The notes below the pieces were generated by a model, which was not told where the DNA came from, did no database searches, and worked only from the letters and a program-made list of their open reading frames with translations. The position numbers and the translations under genes were made by a program. From Desulfovibrio sp. ZJ369 (lineage in GTDB: Bacteria; Desulfobacterota; Desulfovibrionia; Desulfovibrionales; Desulfovibrionaceae), in NCBI RefSeq assembly GCF_011039085.1, contig NZ_JAAKEI010000002.1, positions 1-64,000 on the forward strand: a stretch of 64,000 bases of DNA, read 5' to 3'. Below are positions 15,858-23,802 of this stretch, in pieces (position 1 is the first letter of the stretch; each line of letters starts with the position of its first letter).

Positions 15858-16976
15858 TCAAAGCTGCCAATATGGAGCAAGAATGCGCTTGACCTCTGCA
15901 ATGGCCGCATTCTGATCCGGCGTGAGGAAGTTCCGCACGATAAGCCCTTCGACCAGGTCAGGAACCTCCGTTTTTTCGCCGCTCATGGCCTCAAGCACCT
16001 TCAGGATGCAGAAGGACATGTAATTGCCCTTGCCGCCTTCCAGCACGGCCACAAGGCGGCCATCCGCATGGCGATCGGCGATGTTTCGGACGATTCCGGC
16101 AAGTTTGCCGTAGCCGGTCGCGGTCAACTGCTGGCGGCACAGGGGATCGAAGATATTGGACGCGAATCCGGCGATAAGAACGACGAGCTCAGGCCGGTAT
16201 TGATCCGCAATGGGCATGATAATCTCTTCAAAGGCCTTGGCATAGGCCGCGTCTCCGGCGCCGGAAGGCATGGGAATGACCACATTGTAGCCCCGCCCCG
16301 CGCCTTCGCCGATATGGTCGGCGTTTTTGTCCGCAGCGCTGTTTTCGGCCAGGGCCCCGCTTTGATGCGCCTCGGCGTACAAAACTTCATCCGTGCCGTA
16401 CCAGGCCTGCTCAATGCCGTTTTTATAATGATTGTCAAAGTCAATGAGCATGATCCGCTTCAGGCCGTACTTTTCCCGCGCGCGGTTGATGAGGATATTG
16501 AAGTTGTTGACCACGCAGAAACCGAAGCCCTGTTCGCGTTCCGCATGGGCTCCCGGAGGGCGCTGAAGGCAGAAAGCGTTATCCACATGGCGCGCCATGA
16601 CTTCATCCAGCGCCGCGAGATCGCCGCCCACAGCCTGGGCAATGACATCCAGCCCGCCATGCCCTATCTGGCACATTTCGCCGACAATACCGCCGTCCCC
16701 TTCACTCAGGCGCTTCAGTTTTTCAATATACGCGGCAGAATGGAAGCCCGTAAGTTCCTCAAGGGTCGCAGGGCGGGGGGCGATCTTCGCGAGTTTGCCG
16801 AGAAGCCCGGATTTTTCAAGCAGCGCGTAGGCTTCCGTCACCCGTTCCGGCGTATCATAGTAGTCAGTGGTACTGATCCAGGGAGAATACTCCGCGGGGA
16901 GGCAGAGATAGCCATCTCCGGCCTTGTAGTTCGCGAACGCTGCGGCATACATGAGGCCTGTTTTTCGTTTGGACAT
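15858..16976 (-). CDS. Histone-deacetylase-superfamily protein with altered active site
   Basis: This 372-aa protein has the arginase/deacetylase fold of bacterial acetylpolyamine amidohydrolases and AcuC proteins, recognised from RPPGAHAER, DFDNHYKNGIEQ, AGFASNIFDPL and VLEGGKGNYM. Several catalytic positions differ. The tandem His of PGHH is PGAH (A143, H144). The third zinc-ligand Asp of AGFDAH is Ala (A272). The catalytic Tyr of GGY is Lys (K316). Two zinc ligands, D181 and H183, remain. It may act on a different substrate, bind rather than hydrolyse, or use other metals. AAGGAG lies six bases before the ATG. It is the gene just downstream of the zinc-exporter gene. Confidence 0.72.
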   Translation of the reverse strand: MSKRKTGLMYAAAFANYKAGDGYLCLPAEYSPWISTTDYYDTPERVTEAYALLEKSGLLGKLAKIAPRPATLEELTGFHSAAYIEKLKRLSEGDGGIVGEMCQIGHGGLDVIAQAVGGDLAALDEVMARHVDNAFCLQRPPGAHAEREQGFGFCVVNNFNILINRAREKYGLKRIMLIDFDNHYKNGIEQAWYGTDEVLYAEAHQSGALAENSAADKNADHIGEGAGRGYNVVIPMPSGAGDAAYAKAFEEIIMPIADQYRPELVVLIAGFASNIFDPLCRQQLTATGYGKLAGIVRNIADRHADGRLVAVLEGGKGNYMSFCILKVLEAMSGEKTEVPDLVEGLIVRNFLTPDQNAAIAEVKRILAPYWQL

Positions 16977-17019
16977 GTTTTTCTCCTTGCAGGTTGATTG
17001 TTCACGATGCGGGGCAACG

Positions 17020-19668
17020 CTACCTGCGCATGGCCCGCAGCCCGTTGGCCACCACCAGAAGCGCCGTGCCCACGTCGGCAAAGACGGCCATCCACATGGT
17101 CGCGTTGCCGGTAAAGGTCAGGGCGAAGAACAGGGCCTTGACGCCAAGCGCCAGGGTGATGTTCTGCACCAGAATGGCGTACGTTGATCTGGACAGGCGG
17201 ATGAAGCGGGGAATTTTGCGCAGGTCGTCATCCATGAGCGCCACATCGGCGGTTTCAATGGCGGTATCAGCGCCGCCGCCCGCCATGGCGAAGCCGATAT
17301 GGGCTTTGGCCAGCGCGGGGGCATCGTTGATGCCGTCGCCCACCATGCCGACCTTTTCGCCATTCTGCTCAAGCTGCGCAACGACGGCGAGCTTGTCCTG
17401 CGGAAGCAGGCTGGCCTTGAAATCGTCCACGCCCACCTGCCGGGCGATGACTTCCGCCGTGTGTTCATTGTCCCCTGTCAGCATAACGGTTTTCACGCCG
17501 AGCTTTTTCAGTTCCCGCAGGGCTTCAATGCTGCTGTTTTTGACAGTATCGGCCACAGCGAGCAGGCATTGGACTCCGGCTTCGCTCATAAGGGCCACAA
17601 CCGTTTTCCCTTGCTTTTCAAGCTTGAAAATCTGTTGTTCAAGCTCGTTGGAGCACTGTTTCAGCTCTTCAACCATTCTGTGATTGCCCATGAACCATTT
17701 TTGCCCGTCGATAACACCGCTGACGCCCTGGCCGGGAATCGCCGCGAAATCCTCCACCGCCTGCAAGCGGATGCCGGATTCCGCCGCAGCCTGAGCGACA
17801 GCCCTGGAGACGGGATGATCGGAACGGGCGGCAAGGCTGGCCGCCAGGGAAATGATGCGGCTTTCATCTTCCTTGCCAATGCGGACAAAGTCTGTCTGAC
17901 GAGGTTTGCCGTGGGTAATGGTGCCGGTCTTGTCCAGTGCCAGACATGTGAGGAGTCTGCCCTGCTCAAGAAACATGCCGCCCTTGATCAGAATACCGTA
18001 GCGGGTGGCCGCGGCCATGCCGCTGACGATGCTGACCGGGGTGGAAATGACCAGAGCGCACGGGCAGCCGATGACAAGCACGACCAGCGCGGTGTAGATG
18101 GAATCCAGCCATGCGCCGCCGAGGAACAGCGGGGGAATGACGGCGGCAAGGATCGAGATGAGGAAAACAACGGGAGTATAGTATTTGGCAAAGGCATCCA
18201 CAAAGCGTTGCATGGGAGCGCGGCTCCCCTGCGCTTCTTCCACGGCATGGATGATGCGCGCAAGAGTGGAGTCCGTGGCCGCGGCGGTCACTTCAAATTC
18301 AAACGAACCGGATTCATTGATGGTTCCGGCATAAACGGGATTCCCGACCGTCTTTTCCACCGGCATACTCTCGCCGGTAATGGGCGCCTGATTGACCATC
18401 GACATCCCGCTCACCACAAGGCCGTCAAGCGCGATCTTCTCGCCCGGCTTCACGCGCACGCGACTGCCCACCGCCACTTCGCGGATATCCATCTCCCGCC
18501 AGGTTCCATCCTCCTGCGCTATCGTGGCGGTATCAGGCGCAAGCGCGAGAAGGTCTTTGATGGCGTTCCGCGCCCTGTCCAGCGCCTTGGCCTCAATGGC
18601 TTCCGACAGATTGAACAGCACCATGACCATTGCCGCTTCAGGGAACTGGCCGATAAGAACGGCTCCCGTGACAGCGACGGACATGAGCGCATTGATGTTC
18701 AGATTGAAGTTGGAGACGGCCAGCCAGCCCTTTTTGTAGGTTGTCAGCCCGCCCAGCGCGATGGCGATGACGGCAAAAAGCAGAGGCAGATATTCCAGTA
18801 CGGGGTAGCTTCCCAACGTCCATGCGGACATGTCGAGCCCGAAAGGCTTTGCTCCCCATTCATGGACGAGCTCAGCTCCTTCCGACAGGGCGGCGAATAT
18901 CCCGGCGATGGCGAGCTTTTTCCAGGGAATTTTGGGGGCTGCAATGACGTTGCTTGCCCCGGACTGCGTATCAAGCAGTCTGGCATCCATATTTAGCGAA
19001 GCCAAAGCCGCGGATATGGCCGGAAGAGCCGAAGGGTCATGCCGCACTTGCAACGTGCGCTGCATCAGGTTGAAATCAAGGGCAAACACGCCCGGCATTC
19101 CGGCAAGTTTGCTTCGTATCAGCCTTTCCTCCACAGGGCAGTCCATCCCGTTGACCGAAAAAACAGCCACCGCTCCCTTTTCTCCGGCAAGGGATTCCGG
19201 CTCCATGTCGATGGCCTTCAACGCGGCTTCGATAGTCGCGGTTGAAGGAAGCTCGTGCTCAACGATAAGCACTCTTTGCATAAGCTTGAACTGAAGTCCG
19301 GTGATGCCGGGAACAGCAGCGAGTTTTTTTCTGATCAGCGCCTCCTCCATCGGACAATCCATGTTGGCGATGCGGTACATGGCGCGTGTCGCTGACGCCT
19401 CGCCCAGCGCCGTGACATCAATATCCTGCGGGGCCGCGTGCTCATGTCCGCAGCACTCTCCATGAGCGTGTTCATGCTCATGCTGATCATGAGCGCAGCA
19501 GGCCGCGTGCTCATGCCCCGGATGGCTGGGGGCCTGCATGTCCGCGGCGTGTTTTTCATGGGGGCATTCTTCTGCATGCTTTTCTTTGCGTTGTTGCGCC
19601 TTTTCACAGATAAATCCGAGCGGGTGGTACTCCCCACAAGGACATAACACCAGCGTATCACCGCTCAT
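17020..19668 (-). CDS. zntA: Zn/Cd/Pb-exporting P1B-type ATPase
   Basis: This 882-aa metal exporter has a His/Cys-rich N-terminal tail (residues about 14-75, with repeated HEH, CC and HGECCGHEH) followed by two HMA domains with NMDCPMEE and GMDCPVEE. The catalytic core shows TGES, the membrane site CPCALVIS, DKTGTIT, SDHPVS and GDGINDAPALA. HMA domains with MDCP(M/V)EE followed by CPC indicate the Zn2+/Cd2+/Pb2+ group. GGAGG lies six bases before the ATG. The promoter is a MerR-type dyad with a 19-bp spacer, transcribed divergently from the regulator gene. Confidence 0.92.
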   Translation of the reverse strand: MSGDTLVLCPCGEYHPLGFICEKAQQRKEKHAEECPHEKHAADMQAPSHPGHEHAACCAHDQHEHEHAHGECCGHEHAAPQDIDVTALGEASATRAMYRIANMDCPMEEALIRKKLAAVPGITGLQFKLMQRVLIVEHELPSTATIEAALKAIDMEPESLAGEKGAVAVFSVNGMDCPVEERLIRSKLAGMPGVFALDFNLMQRTLQVRHDPSALPAISAALASLNMDARLLDTQSGASNVIAAPKIPWKKLAIAGIFAALSEGAELVHEWGAKPFGLDMSAWTLGSYPVLEYLPLLFAVIAIALGGLTTYKKGWLAVSNFNLNINALMSVAVTGAVLIGQFPEAAMVMVLFNLSEAIEAKALDRARNAIKDLLALAPDTATIAQEDGTWREMDIREVAVGSRVRVKPGEKIALDGLVVSGMSMVNQAPITGESMPVEKTVGNPVYAGTINESGSFEFEVTAAATDSTLARIIHAVEEAQGSRAPMQRFVDAFAKYYTPVVFLISILAAVIPPLFLGGAWLDSIYTALVVLVIGCPCALVISTPVSIVSGMAAATRYGILIKGGMFLEQGRLLTCLALDKTGTITHGKPRQTDFVRIGKEDESRIISLAASLAARSDHPVSRAVAQAAAESGIRLQAVEDFAAIPGQGVSGVIDGQKWFMGNHRMVEELKQCSNELEQQIFKLEKQGKTVVALMSEAGVQCLLAVADTVKNSSIEALRELKKLGVKTVMLTGDNEHTAEVIARQVGVDDFKASLLPQDKLAVVAQLEQNGEKVGMVGDGINDAPALAKAHIGFAMAGGGADTAIETADVALMDDDLRKIPRFIRLSRSTYAILVQNITLALGVKALFFALTFTGNATMWMAVFADVGTALLVVANGLRAMRR

Positions 19669-19728
19669 ACTGTTCCTCCGCAAGGGCGTTTTGACGAGAT
19701 GCCCTTTGTTTGTTCTTGCTACAAGCAG

Positions 19729-19759
19729 ACGATAGGATCTATAGTCCCTATAGAGTCAA
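19729..19759 (-). promoter_or_regulatory. MerR-family operator/promoter of the zinc-exporter gene
   Basis: On the minus strand TTGACT (19759-19754) and TATCGT (19734-19729) are separated by 19 bp. The spacer holds the perfect dyad TCTATAG-GGA-CTATAGA. An overlong 19-20-bp spacer with a central dyad is the defining feature of ZntR/CadR/MerR-activated promoters, whose regulator untwists the DNA when metal is bound. Confidence 0.88.
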
Positions 19760-19859
19760 GGGGGAGGAATGAAAATTTCAAAAATTTTCCGGCTGCCCTC
19801 TTCTTGCCAGGAAAGTGGAGGTCATGTTTTTTGATGCCAGGCCGCGCCGAGGAGAGCGT

Positions 19860-20306
19860 ATGAAAGTCAAGATTGGAGAGCTTGCCAGGATGACCGGATG
19901 TCAGGTCGTCACCATTCGCTATTATGAAAAAGAGGGACTGTTGAAAGCCCCGGAGCGGACGGAGGGGAATTATCGCCTCTATGGAGACGATGCTATTGCA
20001 CGCCTGCAATTTATTCTCCATTGCAGGCAACATGGGATGAATCTTTCTGAAATTCGTGACTTGCTTACCTTCAGCGATAATCCCACAGTCAGTTGTGATT
20101 GGATAAATACACTTATCAAAAAGCACATTATGGATGTTGACAGGCAGATAAACGATCTCTTGCATCTCAAAGAGCATCTCAAATCTCTTTATGATAAATG
20201 CGATGGCGGTAAAAAGAGCGAATGCGGAATATTGAAAAGCCTGAATAGTTTTGAAAATTGCACCTACTGTCAAAAGATGAAGCGTAAAAAATCATTACCG
20301 CAATAA
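19860..20306 (+). CDS. MerR-family Zn/Cd/Pb-responsive regulator
   Basis: This 148-aa regulator begins MKVKIGELARMTGCQVVTIRYYEKEGLL, a winged-helix DNA-binding domain of the MerR family, followed by a dimerisation helix. Metal-binding cysteines lie at the start of the dimer helix (VSCDWIN, near 79) and in the C-terminal loop (SECGI and CTYC). This is the ZntR/CadR/PbrR pattern rather than the CueR one. The ATG has GGAG five bases upstream; an upstream in-frame ATG at 19815 is unlikely. It is divergent from the exporter gene it almost certainly controls. Confidence 0.9.
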   Translation: MKVKIGELARMTGCQVVTIRYYEKEGLLKAPERTEGNYRLYGDDAIARLQFILHCRQHGMNLSEIRDLLTFSDNPTVSCDWINTLIKKHIMDVDRQINDLLHLKEHLKSLYDKCDGGKKSECGILKSLNSFENCTYCQKMKRKKSLPQ

Positions 20307-20309
20307 TCG

Positions 20310-20346
20310 TAGAACGTTTTGCTGATTGCATGAGCAAAAGGCTCTC
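20310..20346. repeat. Palindromic TAGAGC-family element, variant
   Basis: TAGAACGTTTTGCTGATTGC continues into ATGAGCAAAAGGCTCT, a degenerate stem-loop four bases after the merR stop. It keeps the GCTGATTNCATGAGC centre seen in other copies and may end the merR transcript. Confidence 0.7.
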
Positions 20347-20403
20347 AGGAAAAACGCTTTCGCGCACGGCGATGCTAGGAGGACGCTGCCTCAGGCCATG
20401 GCG

Positions 20404-20417
20404 GGCACGCTTTCTGC
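20404..20417 (+). promoter_or_regulatory. Sigma-54-like promoter before flgI
   Basis: GGCACGCTTTCTGC has GG at 20404-20405 and GC at 20416-20417 with 10 bases between them. This closely matches the -24/-12 consensus (TGGCACG-N4-TTGC). It lies about 40 bp upstream of the flgI ATG. Sigma-54 control of rod, ring and hook genes is common in polarly flagellated bacteria. Confidence 0.6.
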
Positions 20418-20457
20418 ATAAGCCGTTGTGCCGGGATTCCGGCAAGGAGCTTGCGCC

Positions 20458-21570
20458 ATGAAATTGACAATCACCCGCCATCATCTTTTCGGGCTTGCCG
20501 CGACGGTTGTGCTGCTCTGTTGGGCGCTGCCCGCCCAGGCCGTGCGCATCAAGGATATCGCCACCTTTTCCGGAGTGCGCGACAACCAGCTCATCGGCTA
20601 CGGATTGGTGGTGGGTCTGGCCGGAACCGGCGATAAAAAAGACTCGGTTTTCACCCTGAGTTCCATGAAGAACATGATGGATCGCATGGGCGTGGGCGTG
20701 GATTCCAGAGCGCTGAAGATCAAAAACGTGGCCTCGGTCATGGTCACGGCGCGCATGCCGGTTTCAGCCAAGCCCGGCAGCAGGCTCGACGTGACCGTCT
20801 CCTCGGTGGGCGACGCCACTTCGCTGCTGGGCGGCGTGCTTTTGCAGACCGCGCTCAAGGGCGTTGACGGCAAAACCTACAGCCTGGCCCAGGGGCCGTT
20901 GACCGTGGGCGGCTTTTCGGCCACCGGCGCGGCGGCCAGAGTTACGAAAAACATCAACACCGTGGGCCTGATCCCCGGCGGCGCCATTGTGGAGCGGGCC
21001 ATACCCTTTGAATTCAATCAACAGGACAAGCTGACCCTGAACATGCGCAACGGGGATTTTTCCACTGCCCAACAGATTGCCGAGCGCCTCAACTCGGTCA
21101 TGGGCGGCCCCTATGCCCGGGCTGTGGACAGCGGCACCGTGAGCATGGACATTCCGCCGCAGTATAAGAATAATCTTGTGCCCCTGATGGCTTCGGTGGA
21201 AAATCTGGAAGTGAACCCGGATACCCCGGCCAAGGTGGTGGTGGATGAAAAAACCGGCACCGTGGTGCTGGGGCGGGATGTGCGCATCACGCGCGCGGCC
21301 GTGGCGCACGGCAATCTGCAAATCACCGTGCAGGAAAGCGAACAGGTTTCCCAGCCCGGTCCCTTTTCCCAGGGGCAGACCGTGGTCACGCCCCAGACCG
21401 ACATCAACGTGCGCCAGGAAGATCGCCGTCTTGTCATGGTGGAGGGCGCAACCCTGCAGGAATTGGTAGACGGCCTGAACGCCGTTGGAGCCACGCCGCG
21501 TGACCTGATTTCCATATTGCGCAGCCTGCAGGCGTCGGGCTCGCTGCATGCGGCCCTGGAGGTGATTTAA
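20458..21570 (+). CDS. flgI: Flagellar P-ring protein FlgI
   Basis: FlgI (370 aa) forms the P ring around the flagellar rod in the periplasm. A signal peptide covers residues 1-26 (hydrophobic [18 protein letters not shown]), followed directly by [31 protein letters not shown], the invariant start of mature FlgI. AAGGAG lies eight bases before the ATG. It is followed after one base by flgJ and heads a flagellar block behind a sigma-54-like promoter. Confidence 0.95.
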   Translation: MKLTITRHHLFGLAATVVLLCWALPAQAVRIKDIATFSGVRDNQLIGYGLVVGLAGTGDKKDSVFTLSSMKNMMDRMGVGVDSRALKIKNVASVMVTARMPVSAKPGSRLDVTVSSVGDATSLLGGVLLQTALKGVDGKTYSLAQGPLTVGGFSATGAAARVTKNINTVGLIPGGAIVERAIPFEFNQQDKLTLNMRNGDFSTAQQIAERLNSVMGGPYARAVDSGTVSMDIPPQYKNNLVPLMASVENLEVNPDTPAKVVVDEKTGTVVLGRDVRITRAAVAHGNLQITVQESEQVSQPGPFSQGQTVVTPQTDINVRQEDRRLVMVEGATLQELVDGLNAVGATPRDLISILRSLQASGSLHAALEVI

Positions 21571-21571
21571 G

Positions 21572-23092
21572 ATGAGCACGCCCCTCACATCCGCCCGGAT
21601 TTCGCCGGAAGCCGCGCAGAACGAAAATGCCCGCCGGGAGCTTCAAGGCCGCCTGGCCGGGCTCGGCGATCTCAACGGCAGGAAGCTCAGCCCCGAACAA
21701 AAGGCCAGGAAGCTGCGCGAGGCTTGCGAGGGCTTCGAGTCGGTTTTTATCCAGAAAATGTGGCAGGAAATGCGCAATACCCTGCCCAAGGGGGGATTGC
21801 TCCAGGGGCGCGAGGAGAAATTCTGGCAGGACATGTATGATCAGGAATTGTCCAAAAAAATGACAAGCGCCGGAGGCATTGGCCTGGCGGATATGATGTA
21901 CGCCCAGCTTTCGCGCAATCTGGTCTCGGCCAGCCGGAGCGCGGCCGGGACCGGCCATGCGCCGGCTTTCACGCCCGGCGCGGCGCCGCTTCTGCCCGCG
22001 GCGGCCGAGGATCCGGCCGGGAGAGCGCAAAAAGCCCCGGATGTTTCCACGGCTTCGGCTGATCCGGATTCGGCGGCCGCGGTATACGAAGGCGTCGCGC
22101 CGCAGATCGGAGGGCTGGAAGCGGATCGGGCCGCAGGCGCGCCGCATGCCGCCGCAACGGCGGCAAACATGGATACGGGCGACACGTCGTCTCCTCTTTC
22201 GCTCAATCCGCCGGAGGTGGAGCAGGCTTTGGCGGCTTTGCGCGCGCAACAGGCACTGGCGGCTCCGGCCCAGGCGCATATTGAGGTTGTTCCCGCCGGT
22301 CAGGGCGCGCGGCGTCGGCACGAGCCGTCAGGTCTGGAGCTCGCCCGCATGGCCCGGCTTGAGGCGGGCACAAAGCTCGGCCCCTCTGGCGTGCGGCCGC
22401 CGCTGCAAAGCGCGCCGCGGCAGGCGGGCCCTGCATTCCAGGCCACGCAGGAAACGGCAAACCTCGCACCCGGCACAGGGGAGCACGCGGCAACGGTCGG
22501 GCCGGGAGCGCAGACGGGCATCGGCACCGCGGCAGCCGTGCAGGCAGCCATGCAGCCGGGCGTCAGGTCCGCGCCGCAACCGGCTGCCGCGCTTTCCACC
22601 CAGCCCGTGGGCACAGTGAGCGCGTCCGGGCCGAGCTCAGCCCAGGTGCCGGGGCAGGCCGCCGTGCAGGCAGAAAGCGCGCAACAGGCGCAGCCCGCGT
22701 CGGTTGCGCAAGCCGCTCAAGAGGCCCCGGCCCCGCAGATCCGCAAGGTACGCTACACAACCAATATTCCTCCCAAGGGGCGGAACAGACGCAGTCAGCC
22801 CTTGATCCGCACCTTGAACACGGACGCGGCCGGCACAGGCAAGCGCGCCGGCGCGGGGCTGGCCGCCTATCATGCGGCCCAGGCGCAGGCCGCGCCGATC
22901 GCAAGCCCGGCTGCGGCCCAAAGTCCGGGCGGGACTTCACAGGCTTCAGGGCAGGCCCCGATTCCGGGCGCTCCCGTACAGGATGTCCGGGCCATGCAGC
23001 CGCTTGCCGCGCCCGCCGCGGGCAACGGAAGAAACCAGGCCGCGGGCAGTTATGTCATCCCGCCGCTGACAGCCGGGGATTTGCGCGGCTAG
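21572..23092 (+). CDS. flgJ: FlgJ-type rod-binding protein with long disordered tail
   Basis: Residues about 40-125 form the FlgJ N-terminal rod-binding domain (KLREACEGFESVFIQKMWQE, then GIGLADMMYAQLS), which helps cap and assemble the flagellar rod. The enterobacterial muramidase domain is absent. In its place are about 370 residues of Ala/Gln/Pro/Gly-rich low-complexity sequence ending SYVIPPLTAGDLRG. Total length is 506 aa, against about 100-120 for other single-domain versions. The tail has no recognisable fold and could be a periplasmic linker or a length-variable spacer. The TAG stop belongs to a palindromic repeat. Confidence 0.8.
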   Translation: MSTPLTSARISPEAAQNENARRELQGRLAGLGDLNGRKLSPEQKARKLREACEGFESVFIQKMWQEMRNTLPKGGLLQGREEKFWQDMYDQELSKKMTSAGGIGLADMMYAQLSRNLVSASRSAAGTGHAPAFTPGAAPLLPAAAEDPAGRAQKAPDVSTASADPDSAAAVYEGVAPQIGGLEADRAAGAPHAAATAANMDTGDTSSPLSLNPPEVEQALAALRAQQALAAPAQAHIEVVPAGQGARRRHEPSGLELARMARLEAGTKLGPSGVRPPLQSAPRQAGPAFQATQETANLAPGTGEHAATVGPGAQTGIGTAAAVQAAMQPGVRSAPQPAAALSTQPVGTVSASGPSSAQVPGQAAVQAESAQQAQPASVAQAAQEAPAPQIRKVRYTTNIPPKGRNRRSQPLIRTLNTDAAGTGKRAGAGLAAYHAAQAQAAPIASPAAAQSPGGTSQASGQAPIPGAPVQDVRAMQPLAAPAAGNGRNQAAGSYVIPPLTAGDLRG

Positions 23093-23125
23093 AGCGGTTT
23101 GCTGTTGCAAACGGCAACCGCTCTA
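23090..23125. repeat. TAGAGCGG-type palindromic element at flgJ stop
   Basis: TAGAGCGGTTTGCTGTTGCA continues to AACGGCAACCGCTCTA, 36 nt in all. Its first TAG is the flgJ stop and its last TA is followed by A, as if a TAA stop had been split by insertion at TA. The reverse complement of the same core ends the composite elements near rpoZ and upstream of dnaK. Confidence 0.85.
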
Positions 23126-23230
23126 ACGCCCCAGGCATTTTTTCTTTTGAAAATCTTCCTGTGCCTGCGGGAGCCGAGACCCGCCGCGCTGTATTGTATG
23201 AAACGTGAGCGCGCTCCCTTTCGGAAAAGC

Positions 23231-23244
23231 GGCATGGATTTTGC
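23231..23244 (+). promoter_or_regulatory. Sigma-54-like promoter before flgN-flgK-flgL
   Basis: GGCATGGATTTTGC has GG and GC separated by 10 bases, matching the -24/-12 pattern, about 90 bp before the flgN start. The 206-bp gap between the flgJ repeat and flgN otherwise holds no gene; I looked for flgM and did not find it. Confidence 0.5.
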
Positions 23245-23331
23245 TTTATTCTGGCAAAGTGGCAGTTTCTACCTGAGGCCCGGCCGAAAACACGGCCCAT
23301 GCCATGACCGCCAAGGACGCAGCGAGGTCAT

Positions 23332-23799
23332 ATGTACCAGATCATTCATGAAAGTTTATCACGCCAAAGCAAGGCGCTCGCGTTGCTGCATGATCTGCTG
23401 GAAGAAGAATATACGACGCTGCTCGCGCGGAATACGGACGGCGTGGTGGCTCTGGAATTTTCCGTGCAGGAGCTGATCCGCCAGCTGGCCGTGGAAAAAT
23501 GCCTGGTGATCAGGCAGCTCAACGGCAGCAGGGTGCTGGAATATGCCGCTCTTTTGCCCGAAGAGCAGGCTTCGGCCCTGCGCTCCTGTTTTGCGGCCAT
23601 TGACGAGAGCGAGCAGCGCGTTTCGCGCCAGGCCTCGCGCAATGCCCAGCTTTCCCTGGCCCTGCTGGATCAAAGCAGCCGCAACCTGCAGGCGCTTACC
23701 AGCCGCGCCATGCCTCCCAAGGCCGAGACCTACGGCCGCAAAGGCGGCATGAGCTATCAGGTTCACCCCCAGGCCGCGCTCATTTCCGGGAGGCTCTAG
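23332..23799 (+). CDS. flgN: FlgN-like export chaperone for hook-junction proteins
   Basis: This 155-aa helical protein has heptad-like segments (LARNTDGVVALEFSVQELIR, LAVEKCLVIRQL). Its position immediately before flgK and flgL fits FlgN, the cytoplasmic chaperone that keeps those two proteins export-competent. Sequence similarity in this family is low, so the assignment leans on length, helicity and context. GAGG precedes the ATG by four bases. It ends three bases before the flgK start. Confidence 0.75.
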   Translation: MYQIIHESLSRQSKALALLHDLLEEEYTTLLARNTDGVVALEFSVQELIRQLAVEKCLVIRQLNGSRVLEYAALLPEEQASALRSCFAAIDESEQRVSRQASRNAQLSLALLDQSSRNLQALTSRAMPPKAETYGRKGGMSYQVHPQAALISGRL

Positions 23800-23802
23800 G
23801 CC

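Noticed and set aside
21900-23000. CRISPR-like or tandem protein repeats in the flgJ tail
   Set aside because: The tail is low-complexity Ala/Gln/Pro but I found no regular repeat unit at DNA or protein level.
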